Below, piece by piece: positions 1-11,195 of a stretch of 64,000 nt of DNA (positions within the stretch are counted from its first letter, which is position 1; every line of letters begins with the position of its first letter). This DNA is from Wolfiporia cocos (Eukaryota; Basidiomycota; Agaricomycetes; Polyporales; Phaeolaceae). The notes beneath the pieces are model-generated. The model had not been told where the DNA came from. It was given only the letters and a program-made list of their open reading frames with translations, and ran no database searches. The DNA is taken from positions 2,232,001 to 2,296,000 of the forward strand of contig JACCLO010000007.1 in NCBI GenBank assembly GCA_029448655.1, in the 5' to 3' direction. Both the position numbers and the translations under genes were made by a program.

Positions 1-170
1 TAATCTTGGGATACACCCCAAGAGGATTCCCAGACTATGACAGAGTAGGGAATGTCCCGGCAGCTGTCGACAGGATCAAGAAGATCAAGGAGGCGCGAAA
101 GATGGCATTCATCGTGCATGAATTAGCCCAGAAAAGAATGGCAGGGCGATTTCTTAGGGAACTGCCCAGG
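1..170 (+). pseudogene. Gypsy element G: pol fragment upstream of copy A
   Basis: An open frame enters from outside the window and runs to 170, where copy A begins. The peptide has the sense of the linker between integrase core and GPY/F module of gypsy Pol (VPAAVDRIKKIKEARK, then ELAQKRM, ending ELPR). The missing continuation lies on the minus strand from 19833 downward. Joining ..CTGCCCAGG with CTCGAGAAAGG.. keeps the frame (ELPR then LEKGDKVWLDAKNL, a typical integrase C-terminal motif). The 5-bp CCAGG at 166-170 is the target duplication shared with 19829-19833. The integrase core, RT and Gag would lie left of the window. The link to 19833 rests on frame, TSD and motif together and is strong; the family assignment of this short piece alone would be weaker. 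Confidence 0.75.
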
Positions 171-1103
171 TGTCACAGATTTATCTGGGGCTTACAGCAT
201 TTTTCCCTACGATTATAGCAATTTATCCGGGATTTATACGTCTAACTACAAGTTATCTACGGGTTAACTCCCATTGCCACCACGACAAGCTCTTTACTGG
301 ACTTATCAACCACATGACCAGCTTACATAACGCTACGGTACCTTCCGGTCCAATAGCAACACTACAGCTACGTCATAGGTCTCGCCCGTTAGAGCAAGAC
401 CAGCCACATCATAAGATCTTAGATCATAATGATAGGCCGAGCGCGGCACGCTCGCATAATAAATGTCCACAACACCAAACATCGCCACCAAGCAATGTTC
501 TATTGGGTCGGCCTCCTCGGCTTCCCACCGTCATAAGATCCTTGATCATAATGACACCTCAGGCGCGGCACGCCTTCGCATAATTATGTCAACACGACCA
601 TACAGCACTATATTAGCAACAAGGCAATATCGTTGTTGGTCCGGCCTTATCGGCCATCAATACCCGGGCTGTGCCCGCGTTTATCACAGATAATAATAAA
701 CCTCCTCTCTTACTATTGGTGCGGCAATTACCGGCCCACACGGCCATTGTAGATAGGATCATAAACACATAGATAAGATAAGCTTCGCCCATTGGCAAAG
801 CCGCATAACCCGGAAAGGTAATACTATACAGTATCACATGACCTCTCCGCATACATGTATTTAAGTAGGAGCCAAGCGCTCCATACTTCAGTTCTATTCT
901 ATCGTCGTTACCACGAATGCCCACACGCGGAGTACCATCGGTACTCCCAGTGGACTACCATTGGTAGTCCCAAGCTTCGCCTGGTTTGCGGCTGCGCTAC
1001 TACTTCCACTTGCAACTGCTGCACTGGATCCGTCTTCCTCGTCTAGTCGCCCTAGTACCTCAGGATAGCGACTAGGTGAGTCCCACAGGATAGATCTGTG
1101 TCA
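171..1103 (+). repeat. Copy A 5' LTR (933 bp allele)
   Basis: Starts TGTCACAGATTTATCTGG and ends GATCTGTGTCA. A TATA-like TATTTAAG near 857 precedes the likely start of transcription at AGTTCTATTCT (890). It carries the same diagnostic variants as the LTR at 19834-20766 (an extra GTA triplet, and CATCGGTACTCC), and not those of the 3' LTR of A. Many short GC hairpins are visible, for example GAGCG..CGCTC near 440. Confidence 0.9.
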
Positions 1104-1104
1104 T

Positions 1105-1116
1105 AAGAATAGAACT
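1105..1116 (+). promoter_or_regulatory. Copy A self-priming primer binding site
   Basis: One T after the LTR end, AAGAATAGAACT is complementary over 11 nt to AGTTCTATTCT inside the LTR at 890-900, about 30 bp after the TATA-like box. This is the arrangement of Tf1/sushi-type elements, where the 5' end of the RNA folds back to prime reverse transcription. No tRNA-type TGG start is present. Confidence 0.75.
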
Positions 1117-4100
1117 TCCTACCCCCCTGCGCCTCCTTAACTGGTTGCGCCTGGGGTTTTTCCTCCTGCAGGTGTCTGAGATGCGCGTCCGCTCAGCCTC
1201 TGCATTCCTGGCAAGGGATGTATGCTAAATGGTATGGGATCTAGGGGGATACTCGGCGGGGGTTTGATTCCCCTGCCACCCAGTGGGGCTGCGCCTGCCT
1301 AATCAGCGGTGCGGCTCTGCGAACCTGGACTCCAGGGTTAAGGAGAGGCGGCCCATCCTGACAAGGATTGTGGCTGCCTGCGGTTGAGACCCGCCTATTG
1401 GGAAAAGGGGACGGTCTGCCTGTGTGCGCCCAACCCCCTGACATGGCAATCCCTGTTCAGGGACCCATCTCTACCAGTAGGGTCGCCATTATGGCGGCAA
1501 GGGAATCTTCCAAGCCGTTCCCTAGGCGTAAGGGGGCCCGCTTTGCCGTCCCTTGTGGACTAAAGCGGTGGGGTGGTGCGACTCGCAAGGTCGTGCCGGC
1601 CTAGGTCACTGAGCGGTAGCCAATAGCGTCAGTCCTCCGGGCGGCTTGGCGTGCTCACCTCGGGAAACTGGATCTGAGGGTCCCTCTGGAAGCCTGCGGC
1701 GTAGCCCACCATCCTAGATGCGTGGAGCGCTCGTTAAAGCGCGATCTTTGATCGACAGAGGAGTTGCCCTTGATGGACACAAGAGGGGCCTAACATGGCA
1801 AGCCTCGCCGTTGAGGCGTGGAAAGGATCGCGGTGCAATACTGCAATCCACTTTCCGGCTCGCCCTTGAGAAAGGCGGGTCGTGTATCTCTCTCCTGTAC
1901 CATTCCTCCAACCCTACCCCAGGAGCGAGCGCCTCTGCTTCAAGATGCATGCGAATATCTCCGCCTTTTGGCACTGGGTTATGCGCATCCACGAAGGCAC
2001 CTGCAGGGCTACTTCCGCGCGGCAACGTTCAAAAGTTGCCCCTAACCATGCCCCCGTTCTTCTTGTGTTAGACATGACCACTCAGCGTTGATCGCTGATG
2101 ACTCGCTCTTTTTTAGGTTCCTTGGTATCCCAATCAAATCAGTAGTTAAGATGTAGTCTAGGCGGCTCCTTAGATAGCAATACTTGTATTAGCTTTAGTA
2201 ACCGCTTGTTTGCAATGTATATAACCTTTGGACTCCTACGTCACCGTCTGGTTCCCAGGTTATCTAACCTGGTTAGGGTCGCTATGCACATAGATAAGCA
2301 ACCCTTTACGTCTTAGGTACAATAAGTCAATCGAAAAACAATACTAGTACCTTTCTTCGACGTAGGAACATGTACGTTAGGTATAATATACGCATTCACT
2401 ACCATTACTGTGGGAATACCTATTACCAAGTCGATTAAGATTCACATAATCTATCGGCGCCCGTTTGACCTCACGGTCTTCGCTCCTGAAAAGGGGATTC
2501 GGGTTATTGAGCATTAGTCATTTGGTCACATGTCATAAGAACCTTTGAACGGGGGCACCCCTTTCGGTAATGGAATCTCCTGACAAGGAAATTACCATCC
2601 GTTTGGGAAGAGACGTTTGACAAGCGTCTATAAATAATTGGGTACAGCGCTGTTTCCACCAGCCACCCACGTACAAACAGATCGCAATAGATTACTCAAT
2701 TGAATCTTGCAATCTGGGTTAGAGGAAAGGAAAACAAGGGACAAATGCTATTGATACGCATTCCCTTGAAGTGTAGCGGAGGTCGTCAAGACTTCCAGAC
2801 ATCACACTTCATTCGGCATTCACCGCATTCATTGCCGAATCATCACACCGGTCCCAAACCGGTTACCCCCCCCGAATTGAAATCGACAAATTCGCACGCC
2901 AACCGCAAATATTGTCACGAGACTAGCTATCTCACTTACGATTTCACTCCAATACGACCTCTTCTCTGTGGGGAGAAAAAACTGTATTTGGAAATTCACA
3001 CTAGCAATAAAATGCGATCGTCCGCAAAAGGTCTCGAAGAAGTACTAGAACCCTTCCAGAGATAACAAGGGAACCCCCCTTATTAGGACAATCAAGCCGA
3101 TTTGGCAATCGGTTATCATTTCATTGCTTGGTTTACGGAAACCTGCGCCGTCGAGACGCGCAATAAATAAATCCGGATCTGTATCCTTACGACAAGAAAG
3201 GATTACATCTCGTCACTACATCGAATATGGGCCTGGAAAACCCTTCGATTCCGACAAACTAGGGCTTGGAAACCTTAGTATAAAAATCTGGTCGCATATG
3301 CGAGCGACTACTGGATACAGCCTTATATGGATATACGACAAGAATACCTTAGGCCCACATCCACCCACCCTTATCTGGGTATAGAGGCGGTTTAACCTCT
3401 TTAAAAACCAAAACCATCTGGATAGGTTCGATCGGGAGATCAAACGTGAAAGAGGGGGTGGAAACCCTAATTTCGCACCTAGGACCTTAAAAAGTCCACT
3501 ATCCCACGCTTACAACAGTACCTTACGGTCTTGAAAGCACCAAACGACATGCACTAAGAGGCCTGATTACCCTCATTCATGCTCGTACTGCCCTATTCGT
3601 ATACGGACGACAACCCTGTAATAGGAATTATAGTAGCTAGCCCATCCACTAGTGAAATATATCCTTCCCCAACGTTCATCCCAGTTCCCACGCTTACAAT
3701 GCCATACTCAATCGAACAACGACTTTAACGGCATACAAGCACATTGGAAACTACCGTCATCGCCATCACGTGACCTCAACCCTTACGGGATATACCTATA
3801 CGAGACAACTCCTGACAAGGATGTATGTTCTCACGGTTACCCAATAAAGGCCTCACTACGGCAACGACATTACAGTATTAGGGAATACAATCATAAGCAT
3901 TGACCATAATGCACGATGATTAGTACCTATACACTGGGGTTATATACGAGAAGCCTACTCGTTAATAAATAGTGCATACAACCACGACTACACAGAGTCA
4001 TACCGGAACCTTACGAATCCGAAGAGATCGCTACAAAGCAATCTAACTAGGGGACACAACCCCTGTAACAAATGGGCATTGAAATAATGTCTCACGCTTA

Positions 4101-4690
4101 GTACTTGCGATGCTAAGGAGGCGACGCCTCATAAACGTTCATAAGGCAACGTCCTTTAATAACCGTTCAACCGCATAAGTCGTACAAAGTAGGATTACCT
4201 CTGTACAAGCACAAAGCCTAAGACACCCGCCACGCGAATGAAGGAACTTGCAATCCCATTCACCGCTAGGCAATAGAAGTCGAAAAAGCACCGCTATGTC
4301 ACATTCAATGGGTACTACAGCATAAGCCATTATAACCGCAAAAGGACTCGAAAAGGAACTAGAAAACCTTCAGAGTTAACAGTGAAGCCCTCACTTATAG
4401 GTATCCGGCACAATGCTTATCCGAAAATCGTACAACGACATAATGCACCCTCTAATAAGCTTTGGCAAAAGCTATTGGAGTACAGATTACTAGTAGACTC
4501 AAAGGCACTATATGATGACCATTTCCATATCGCCTTCTACTACGAGTAACGTCATAAGCAAAAGCAACAATCCAACAAAGGTCACGAAAAGGCACTAGAA
4601 AACCTTCAGCGATAACAGGAGAGCCCCTCCTATTAGGATCCGCTAGCACAATGACAATACACTCAAGTAACAAGACTATCCATCCCCAAC

Positions 4691-4909
4691 AACGGCATTT
4701 GACCTTTCGGTCATCACGCGTTGATAATCGCTAGTAACGGCATTTAGCACTTCGCTATCACGCGTTACAAATCACAATAAGGAATAAAATCGCTATCCCA
4801 TTCAACGCTCAGGTTCCAACACTAAGTCCTGAAACCTCATCTTATCCCTGTACACTTGACAAAGTGTAGCAGCACCTTAACGGCATTAGACATTTCGTCT
4901 TCACGCGTT
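4691..4909 (+). repeat. Triple ACGGCAT hairpin array, copy A
   Basis: Three ~32-nt units at 4691-4722, 4736-4766 and 4879-4909 share the outer parts AACGGCATT and TCACGCGTT (AACG pairs with CGTT) around different inner stems: TGACC/GGTCA, TAGC/GCTA and AGAC/GTCT. In copies B and E the third inner stem is TGAC/GTCA, a compensatory change. The same array is at 10906-11125 (B), 20835-21053 (C, reversed) and 51519-51728 (E). Confidence 0.8.
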
Positions 4910-4977
4910 ATACAGCTCTTGGGATGCATAAGAATGAATCGTTTCACCAGGGACGGTGAAACCTAAAGCGGGGGTAA

Positions 4978-5906
4978 TGTCACAGATTTATCTGGGGCTT
5001 ACAGCATTTTTCCCTACGATTATAGCAATTTATCCGGGATTTATACGTCTAACTACAAGTTATCTACGGGTTAACTCCCATTGCCACCACGACAAGCTCT
5101 TTACTGGACTTATCAACCACATGACCAGCTTACATAACGCTACGGTACCTTCCGGTCCAATAGCAACACTACAGCTACGTCATAGGTCTCGCCCGTTAGA
5201 GCAAGACCAGCCACATCATAAGATCTTAGATCATAATGATAGGCCGAGCGCGGCACGCTCGCATAATAATGTCCACAACACCAAACATCGCCACCAAGCA
5301 ATGTTCTATTGGGTCGGCCTCCTCGGCTTCCCACCGTCATAAGATCCTTGATCATAATGACACCTCAGGCGCGGCACGCCTTCGCATAATTATGTCAACA
5401 CGACCATACAGCACTATATTAGCAACAAGGCAATATCGTTGTTGGTCCGGCCTTATCGGCCATCAATACCCGGGCTGTGCCCGCGTTTATCACAGATAAT
5501 AATAAACCTCCTCTCTTACTATTGGTGCGGCAATTACCGGCCCACACGGCCATTGTAGATAGGATCATAAACACATAGATAAGATAAGCTTCGCCCATTG
5601 GCAAAGCCGCATAACCCGGAAAGGTAATACTATACAGTATCACATGACCTCTCCGCATACATGTATTTAAGTAGGAGCCAAGCGCTCCATACTTCAGTTC
5701 TATTCTATCGTCGTTACCACGAATGCCCACCCGCGGAGTACCATAGGTACTCCCAGTGGACTACCATTGGTAGTCCCAAGCTTCGTCTGGTTTGCGGCTG
5801 CGCTACTTCCACTAGCAACTGCTGCACTGGGTCCATCTTCCTCGTCTAGTCGCCCTAGTACCTCAGGATAGCGACTAGGTGAGTCCCACAGGATAGATCT
5901 GTGTCA
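4978..5906 (+). repeat. Copy A 3' LTR (929 bp allele)
   Basis: Shares its diagnostic variants (CATAGGTACTCC, the shorter GCGCTACTTCC, CACCCGCGG) with the LTR at 24642-25570 and not with the 5' LTR of the same element. Followed directly by CTTAT (5907-5911), the reverse complement of ATAAG at 25571-25575. Confidence 0.9.
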
Positions 5907-6173
5907 CTTATCTGTTGTTTAGTTACTCTATCTAGAATGGCCGTGGAAGGCCCTAATGGCCGACCCAATCATAATAGAGGGATTATGTCTTATCTGTGAT
6001 ACTAACGCGGGCGCAGCCCGGGTATAGGTGAAGCCGGTTGCCGGATACCTTGCGGCATAATGGCGATTGGCCGTGCTTCGTTGGATGACCAAGGCGAGAC
6101 GCCGAGGTCATTATGCTATTGGACCGACAGGTACCGTAGCATGTGATATGTCCGGACCGGAGGGTAACCGGGA
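5907..6173 (-). repeat. Solo LTR D, middle piece
   Basis: Reverse-strand LTR sequence of the same family. It continues at 12290-12867 (its 5' part) across the insertion of B, and at 25576-25826 (its 3' part) across the inversion and copy C. The three pieces total about 1096 bp, close to the 1089-bp LTR of B. Outer duplications are ATTTT at 12868-12872 and AAAAT at 25827-25831. Confidence 0.85.
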
Positions 6174-7262
6174 TGTCACAGATTTATCTGGGACTTACAG
6201 CATTTTTCCTATGATTATAGCAATTTACCTGGGATTTATACGTCTACCTACCAGTTATCTACGGGTTAACTCCCATTGCCACCACGACAAGCTCTTAACT
6301 GGGCTTATCAACCACATGACTAGCTTACGTAATGCTACGGTACAACCACGTCCAATAGCAACACTACAGCATACGTCATAAGTCTTGCCCGTCAGAGCAA
6401 GACCAGCCACGTCATAGATCTTAGATCATAATGATAGGCCGAGCGCGGCACGCTCGCATAATAATGTCCACATGTACAAACAGTGCCTCGCGGCCTTGTA
6501 CTATTGGGTCGGCCTTCATGGCTTCCCACCGCCATAAGATCCTTGACCACAATGGCACCTCAGGCGCGCCACGCCTTCGCATAATAATGGCAACACGACC
6601 ATACAGCATTATAATAGCATCAAGGCTATATCGCTATAGGTCACGGCCTTCTCGGCCTCCCACGGACTCGGTGTTCTCCAAGTCCCGGGCTTCTGCCATC
6701 ACGGCGTTGCCCAAACACCGGACCTCGCCTCACGGCTAAGTCCAACACATGCCCCGGTAACCATCCGGACCGGGCTGTAACACATGCCACGGAACTTCCC
6801 GTCCAATGGCATAACGACCTCGGCGTCTCGCCTTGGTCATCCAACGAAGCACGGCCAATCGCCATTATACCTCACGGTATCCGGCAACCGGCTTCCCATA
6901 TACCCGGGCTGCGCCCGCGTTCATATGATAACATACACAAATCCCTCTCATACGATTGGTTCGGCCATTAGGGCCTTGCCACGGCCATTCTATGTAGAGT
7001 CCATAAACAGTAGATAAGATAAGCTTCGCCACTTGGCAAAGCCACATAACCCGGAAAGGTAACAGCTAGTTAGTAGCACGTGACCTTCCCATAAACATGT
7101 ATATAACTAGGGGCTTGACGCCCTATAACTCTAGTTCTATTATTCTCGGCTTGCGCCGTAGAATAACCTCTCACATCCTGCTGCGCTGGTATTGCCTCCT
7201 CTCTAAGTCGCCTTATCTCAACAATATAGGCACTTGGTGAGTCCCACAGGCATACTGTGTCA
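6174..7262 (+). repeat. Copy B 5' LTR
   Basis: TGTCACAG..CTGTGTCA, 1089 bp. TATA box TGTATATAACTA near 7098, predicted transcription start AGTTCTATTATT at 7133. A perfect splice-donor-like GGTGAGT lies about 25 bp before the end and recurs in the LTRs of A, C, D and E. Confidence 0.9.
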
Positions 7263-10200
7263 TAATAATAGAACTTCCTACCCCCCCGCCCTTCCTTAAC
7301 TGGTTGGGCCTGGGGTTTTTCCCCCCACAGGTGTCTGAGATTGCGCCCCTCTCTGCCTCTGCAGCCCTGACAAGGGTTGTATGCTTAATGGTTGGGTTCT
7401 GGGGGATACTAGCGGCGGGGGTTTGATCCCCCTGCCACCCAGTGGGGCTGCGCCTGCCTAATCAGTGGTGCGGTCCTGCAAACCCGGACTCCAGGGTTAA
7501 GGAGAGGCGCCCCATCCTGACAAGGATTGTGGGTGCCAGCGGTTGAGACCCGCCTGTTGGGAAAAGGGGACGGTCTGCCTGTGCGCGCCCAACCCCCTGT
7601 CATGGCAATCCCTGTTTAGGGACCCATCACTACCAATAGGATCCCCATAGGGATATGCGTTTCGGCGTATTCCCTTAGCAGGGTGTGGGAATCTTCCATC
7701 GCCGATCCTCAGGCGTAAGAGGCCCGCTTTGGATCCTTAATTGGATTAAAGTGGTGAGGTGGCGTGGCTCGCAAGGCTGCGCCGGCCTAGGTCATTGAGC
7801 GGTACCCAATAGCGTCAGTCCTCCGGGCGGCTCGGGGTGCTCACCACGGGAAACTGGATCTGAGGGTCCCTCTGGAAGCCTGCGGCGTAGCCCACCATCT
7901 TAGATGCGTGGAGCGCTCGTTAAAGCGCGATCTTTGATCGACAGAGGAGTTGCCCTTGATGGACACAAGTGGGGCCTAATACGGCAAGCCTTGCCATTGA
8001 GGCGTGGACAGGGTCGCGGTGTAATACTGCAACCCACTTTCCCGCTCTCCTCCTGTTTAGGGGAAGGGCGGTGTATCTTCTTCCCAACCATGTGATCCAG
8101 CCGATCAAATGCTGGCAATCACCGACCCTACCCCTGGAGCGAGCGCCTCTGTTACAAGCACAAGCGAATATCTCCGCCTCTTGGCACAGGGTCATGCGCA
8201 TCTATGAAGACACCTGGAGGTTTAATTCCGCGCAGCAACCCCCAAGAGGTTGCCCCTAACCATGCCCCTGTTCTTATTGTGTTCAATGAATATGACCACT
8301 CAGCGATAGTTCGCTGATGACTCGCTCTTCTAGGTACCCTGGTATCCCAGTCAAAAGTAGATAAATATATAGTTTTAGCGGCGGCTCCAGTAGTTTACTT
8401 ACCTTGTAAAGTAGCTTAGTAACTGCCCAATAGCATTTGTATTCAACCTTGGACATCCTGCGTCACCGTCTGGTTCCCAGGTTATCTAGCCTGGTTAAGG
8501 TCGCTTATGTACTTAAAAAGCAACCTTTCTCGTCTTAGGTACACTTAGTTAATCGAACAACGATACTAGTACCTTGCCCGACGTAGGAACGTGTACGCTA
8601 TGGTTAAATATATGCTTATAACTATCATTACTGTGGGAAATACCTATTACCAAGTCGATAAGGATTACCCATAATCCGTCGGCGCCCGTTTGACTTTGGT
8701 CTTCGCTCCTGAAAAGGGGATTCGGGTTATTGAGCATTAGTCACGGTCATTTCATTCGTTAAGAACCTTAGAACGGGGGCACCCCTTTCGGTAATGGAAT
8801 TCCTGACAAGGAAATTACCATCCGTTTGGGAAGAGACGTCTGACAAGCGTCTATAAATAATTGGAAACACTGCCGTTCTCACCGGCGTTCCATGTACAAA
8901 CAGATCGCAATAGATTACTTAATTGAATCTCGCAATCTGGGTTAGAGGAAGGGAAAACAAGGGACACACGCTATTGATACGCGTTCCCTTGAAGTGTAGC
9001 GGAGGTCATCAAGACTTCCAGAATCACACTTCATTCGGCATCTTCGCACATCGCCAAATTCACACCGGTCCCAAACCGGTCCCCCCCGAATTGAAATCGA
9101 CAAATTCGCACGCCATCCGCAAATATTGTCACGAGACTCGCTATCTCATTTACGATTTCACTCCAATACGACATCACTTCTCTGTGGGGAGAACAACTGT
9201 ATCTGGAAAATTCACACTAGCAGAAAAATGCGATCGTCCGCAAAAGGCTTCAAAAGGAAACTCGAAAATCCTCCGAAGTAACAGATGAACCCCATCTTTT
9301 AGGACAATCACTCCGATTTGGCAATCGGTTATCATTGCAATTGCTTGGTTTACGGAAACCTACGTCGTCGAGACACGTAATAAATAAATCCGGATCTGTT
9401 TCCTATCTCCCGATTAGGAATACATCTCGTCACTACACCGAACAAGAGCCTGAGAAACTCTTCGGTATCGACAAACTAGGGCATGGGAAACCTTAGTATA
9501 AAAAATCTGGTCGCATATGCGAGCGACCTGGATAAAGCCTTACATGGATATACGACAATAATACCTTAGGCCCACATCCACCCACCCTTATTTGGGTTAT
9601 AGAGGCGGTTTAACCTCTTTAAAAACCAAAACCAACGGAATAGGTTTGATCGGGAGATCAAACGTGGAAGAGGGGGTGAGAACCCTAAATCCGCATTCTG
9701 AACCTTCAAAAGTCCGCTATCCCATGCTTACAAATGTACCTCACGGTCATTAAAGCAACAAACGACATGCACTAAGAGGCCTGATTACCCTCATTCATGT
9801 TCGTACTGTCCTATTCGTATATGGACGACAACCTTGTAATAGGAATATAGTAGCTATCTATCCAATAGCAAAATATATCCTCCCCCAACGTTCATCACAG
9901 TTCCCACGCTTACAACGCCACACTTAATCGAACAACGACTTTAACAGCATACAAGCACATTGGAAACTACCGTCATCGCCACCACGTGACTTCAGCCCTT
10001 ACGGGATATACCTTTACGAGACAACTCCTGACAAGGATATATGTTCTCACGGTTACCCAATAAGGCCTCACTACGGCAACGACACTACAGTCTAGGGAAT
10101 ACAATCATAAGCATTGACCATAAGGCACAATGATTAGTACCTATACTATGGGGTTTTACACGAGAAGCCTACTCGTTAAATAAATAGTGCATACAACCAC

Positions 10201-11195
10201 GAAGGCACAGCTTCATTCCGGAACTTACGACTCCGAAGAGATCGCTACTAAGAAGCAATCTAACTAGGGGACACAACCCCTGTAACAAATGGGCATTGAC
10301 AAATGTCACACGCTTAGCACTTGCGATGCTAGGGAGGCGACGCCTCATAAACGTTCATAAGGCGACGTCCTTTAATAAACCGTTCAACCGCATAAGTCGT
10401 ACAAAGTAGGATTACCCCTGTACAAGCACCAAGCCTAAGACACCCGCCACGCGAATGAAGGAACTTGCAATCCCATTCACCGCTAGGCAATAGACGTCGA
10501 AAAAGCACCGCTATGCTACATTCAAAGGGTACTACGCATAAGCCATTATAACCGCAAAAGGGCTCGAAGAGAAACTTGAACATCTCTAGAGCTAACAGTG
10601 AAGCCCTCACTTCTAGGTATCCGGCACAATGCTTATCCGAAATACGTACAACAACACAATGCACCCTCTAATACGCTTGGCAAGCTATTGGAGACACAGA
10701 TTACTAGTAGACTCCAAAGGCACTATATGATGAACATTTCCATATCGCCTTCTACTACGAATAACGTCATAAGCAAAAGCAACAATCCGACCAAGGTCGC
10801 GAAAAGGCACTAGAAAACCTTCAGCGATAACAGGAGAGCCCCTCCTTCTAGGATCCGCGTGCATAATGACAATACACTCAAGTAACAAGACTACCCTTCC
10901 CCAACAACGGCATTTGACCTTTCGGTCATCACGCGTTGATAATCGCTAGTAACGGCATTTAGCACTTCGCTATCACGCGTTACAAATCGCAATAAGGAAT
11001 ACAATCGCTATCCCATTCAACGCTCAGGTTCCACTACAAAGTACTGAAACTCCCATTTATCCCTGTTCAATTAACAAAATTGAAGCAGCACCTTAACGGC
11101 ATTTGACACTTCGTCATCACGCGTTATACCGCTCTTGGGACGTACACAATGAGGAATAGTTTCATCAGGGACGATGAAACCTAAAGCGGGGGTAA
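7263..11195 (+). ncRNA. Copy B internal region, structured non-coding
   Basis: Homologous along its whole length to the internal regions of A, C and E. Paired changes against A include GCCC/GGGC (7288-7291 with 7306-7309) for GCGC/GCGC, TTCAATT/AATTGAA (11066-11084) for TACACTT/AAGTGTA, GTTTCATC/GATGAAAC (11159-11180) for GTTTCACC/GGTGAAAC, and AGATG/CATCT around the AACCC loop (9283-9297) for AAGGG/CCCTT. Confidence 0.7.
7264..7275 (+). promoter_or_regulatory. Copy B self-priming primer binding site
   Basis: AATAATAGAACT, one T after the LTR, is a perfect 12-nt complement of AGTTCTATTATT in the LTR (7133-7144). Compared with copy A, the PBS changes T to G where the LTR changes A to C, a paired change that keeps the duplex. 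Confidence 0.8.

Larger units (their letters stand above)
1104..4977 (+). ncRNA. Copy A internal region, structured non-coding
   Basis: GC-rich first third (about 1120-2080), AT-richer remainder. Hairpins present in all four copies include GCGC/GCGC (1129-1132 with 1147-1150), CAGCG/CGCTG (2083-2097), three TAACA-hairpin-TTAGG boxes (3062-3087, 4376-4399, 4612-4637), three ACGGCAT hairpins (4691-4909), TACACTT/AAGTGTA (4851-4868) and GTTTCACC/GGTGAAAC (4941-4962) just before the polypurine tract. Several stems differ between copies by paired changes. Short ORFs such as 2700-3065 shift frame between copies, so I do not call them genes. Confidence 0.7.
171..5906 (+). mobile_element. Copy A: non-coding LTR element (LARD-like), recombinant
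   Basis: The 5' LTR is 171-1103, the internal region 1104-4977 and the 3' LTR 4978-5906. Ends are TGTCACAG..CTGTGTCA, and the polypurine tract AAAGCGGGGGTAA abuts the 3' LTR. No reading frame longer than ~140 codons exists, and frames are not kept between copies A, B, C and E, so the internal region is judged non-coding. The two LTRs of A differ from each other (933 against 929 bp), and its flanks (CCAGG left, CTTAT right) do not match. Each LTR instead matches one LTR of copy C, so A is a hybrid made by recombination with C. An autonomous partner would have to supply Gag-Pol. Confidence 0.9.

Noticed and set aside
171..924. ORFs of 100-144 codons inside LTRs on both strands
   Set aside because: They lie in repeats full of GC hairpins, overlap on both strands and lack any domain.
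1255..1275. tRNA gene
   Set aside because: Only a T-arm-like segment is present; no acceptor or anticodon arms fit.
2085..2105. Hammerhead ribozyme core (CTGATGA) as in retrozymes
   Set aside because: No GAAA segment and no matching helices follow. The bases are part of the conserved CAGCG/CGCTG hairpin.
2700..3065. 121-codon ORF in copy A internal region (also 8923-9288 in B, 22680-23045 in C, shortened at 49537-49758 in E)
   Set aside because: After ~35 shared residues the copies change frame through indels not divisible by three, while hairpins stay. A conserved protein is not supported.
4691..4909. CRISPR-like repeat array
   Set aside because: Only three units, uneven spacing, inner parts are stems, and it is inside a eukaryotic LTR element.
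171..5906. Copy A as an old insertion, because its LTRs differ and TSDs do not match
   Set aside because: Each LTR matches its partner in copy C almost exactly; the mismatch comes from the inversion, not age.
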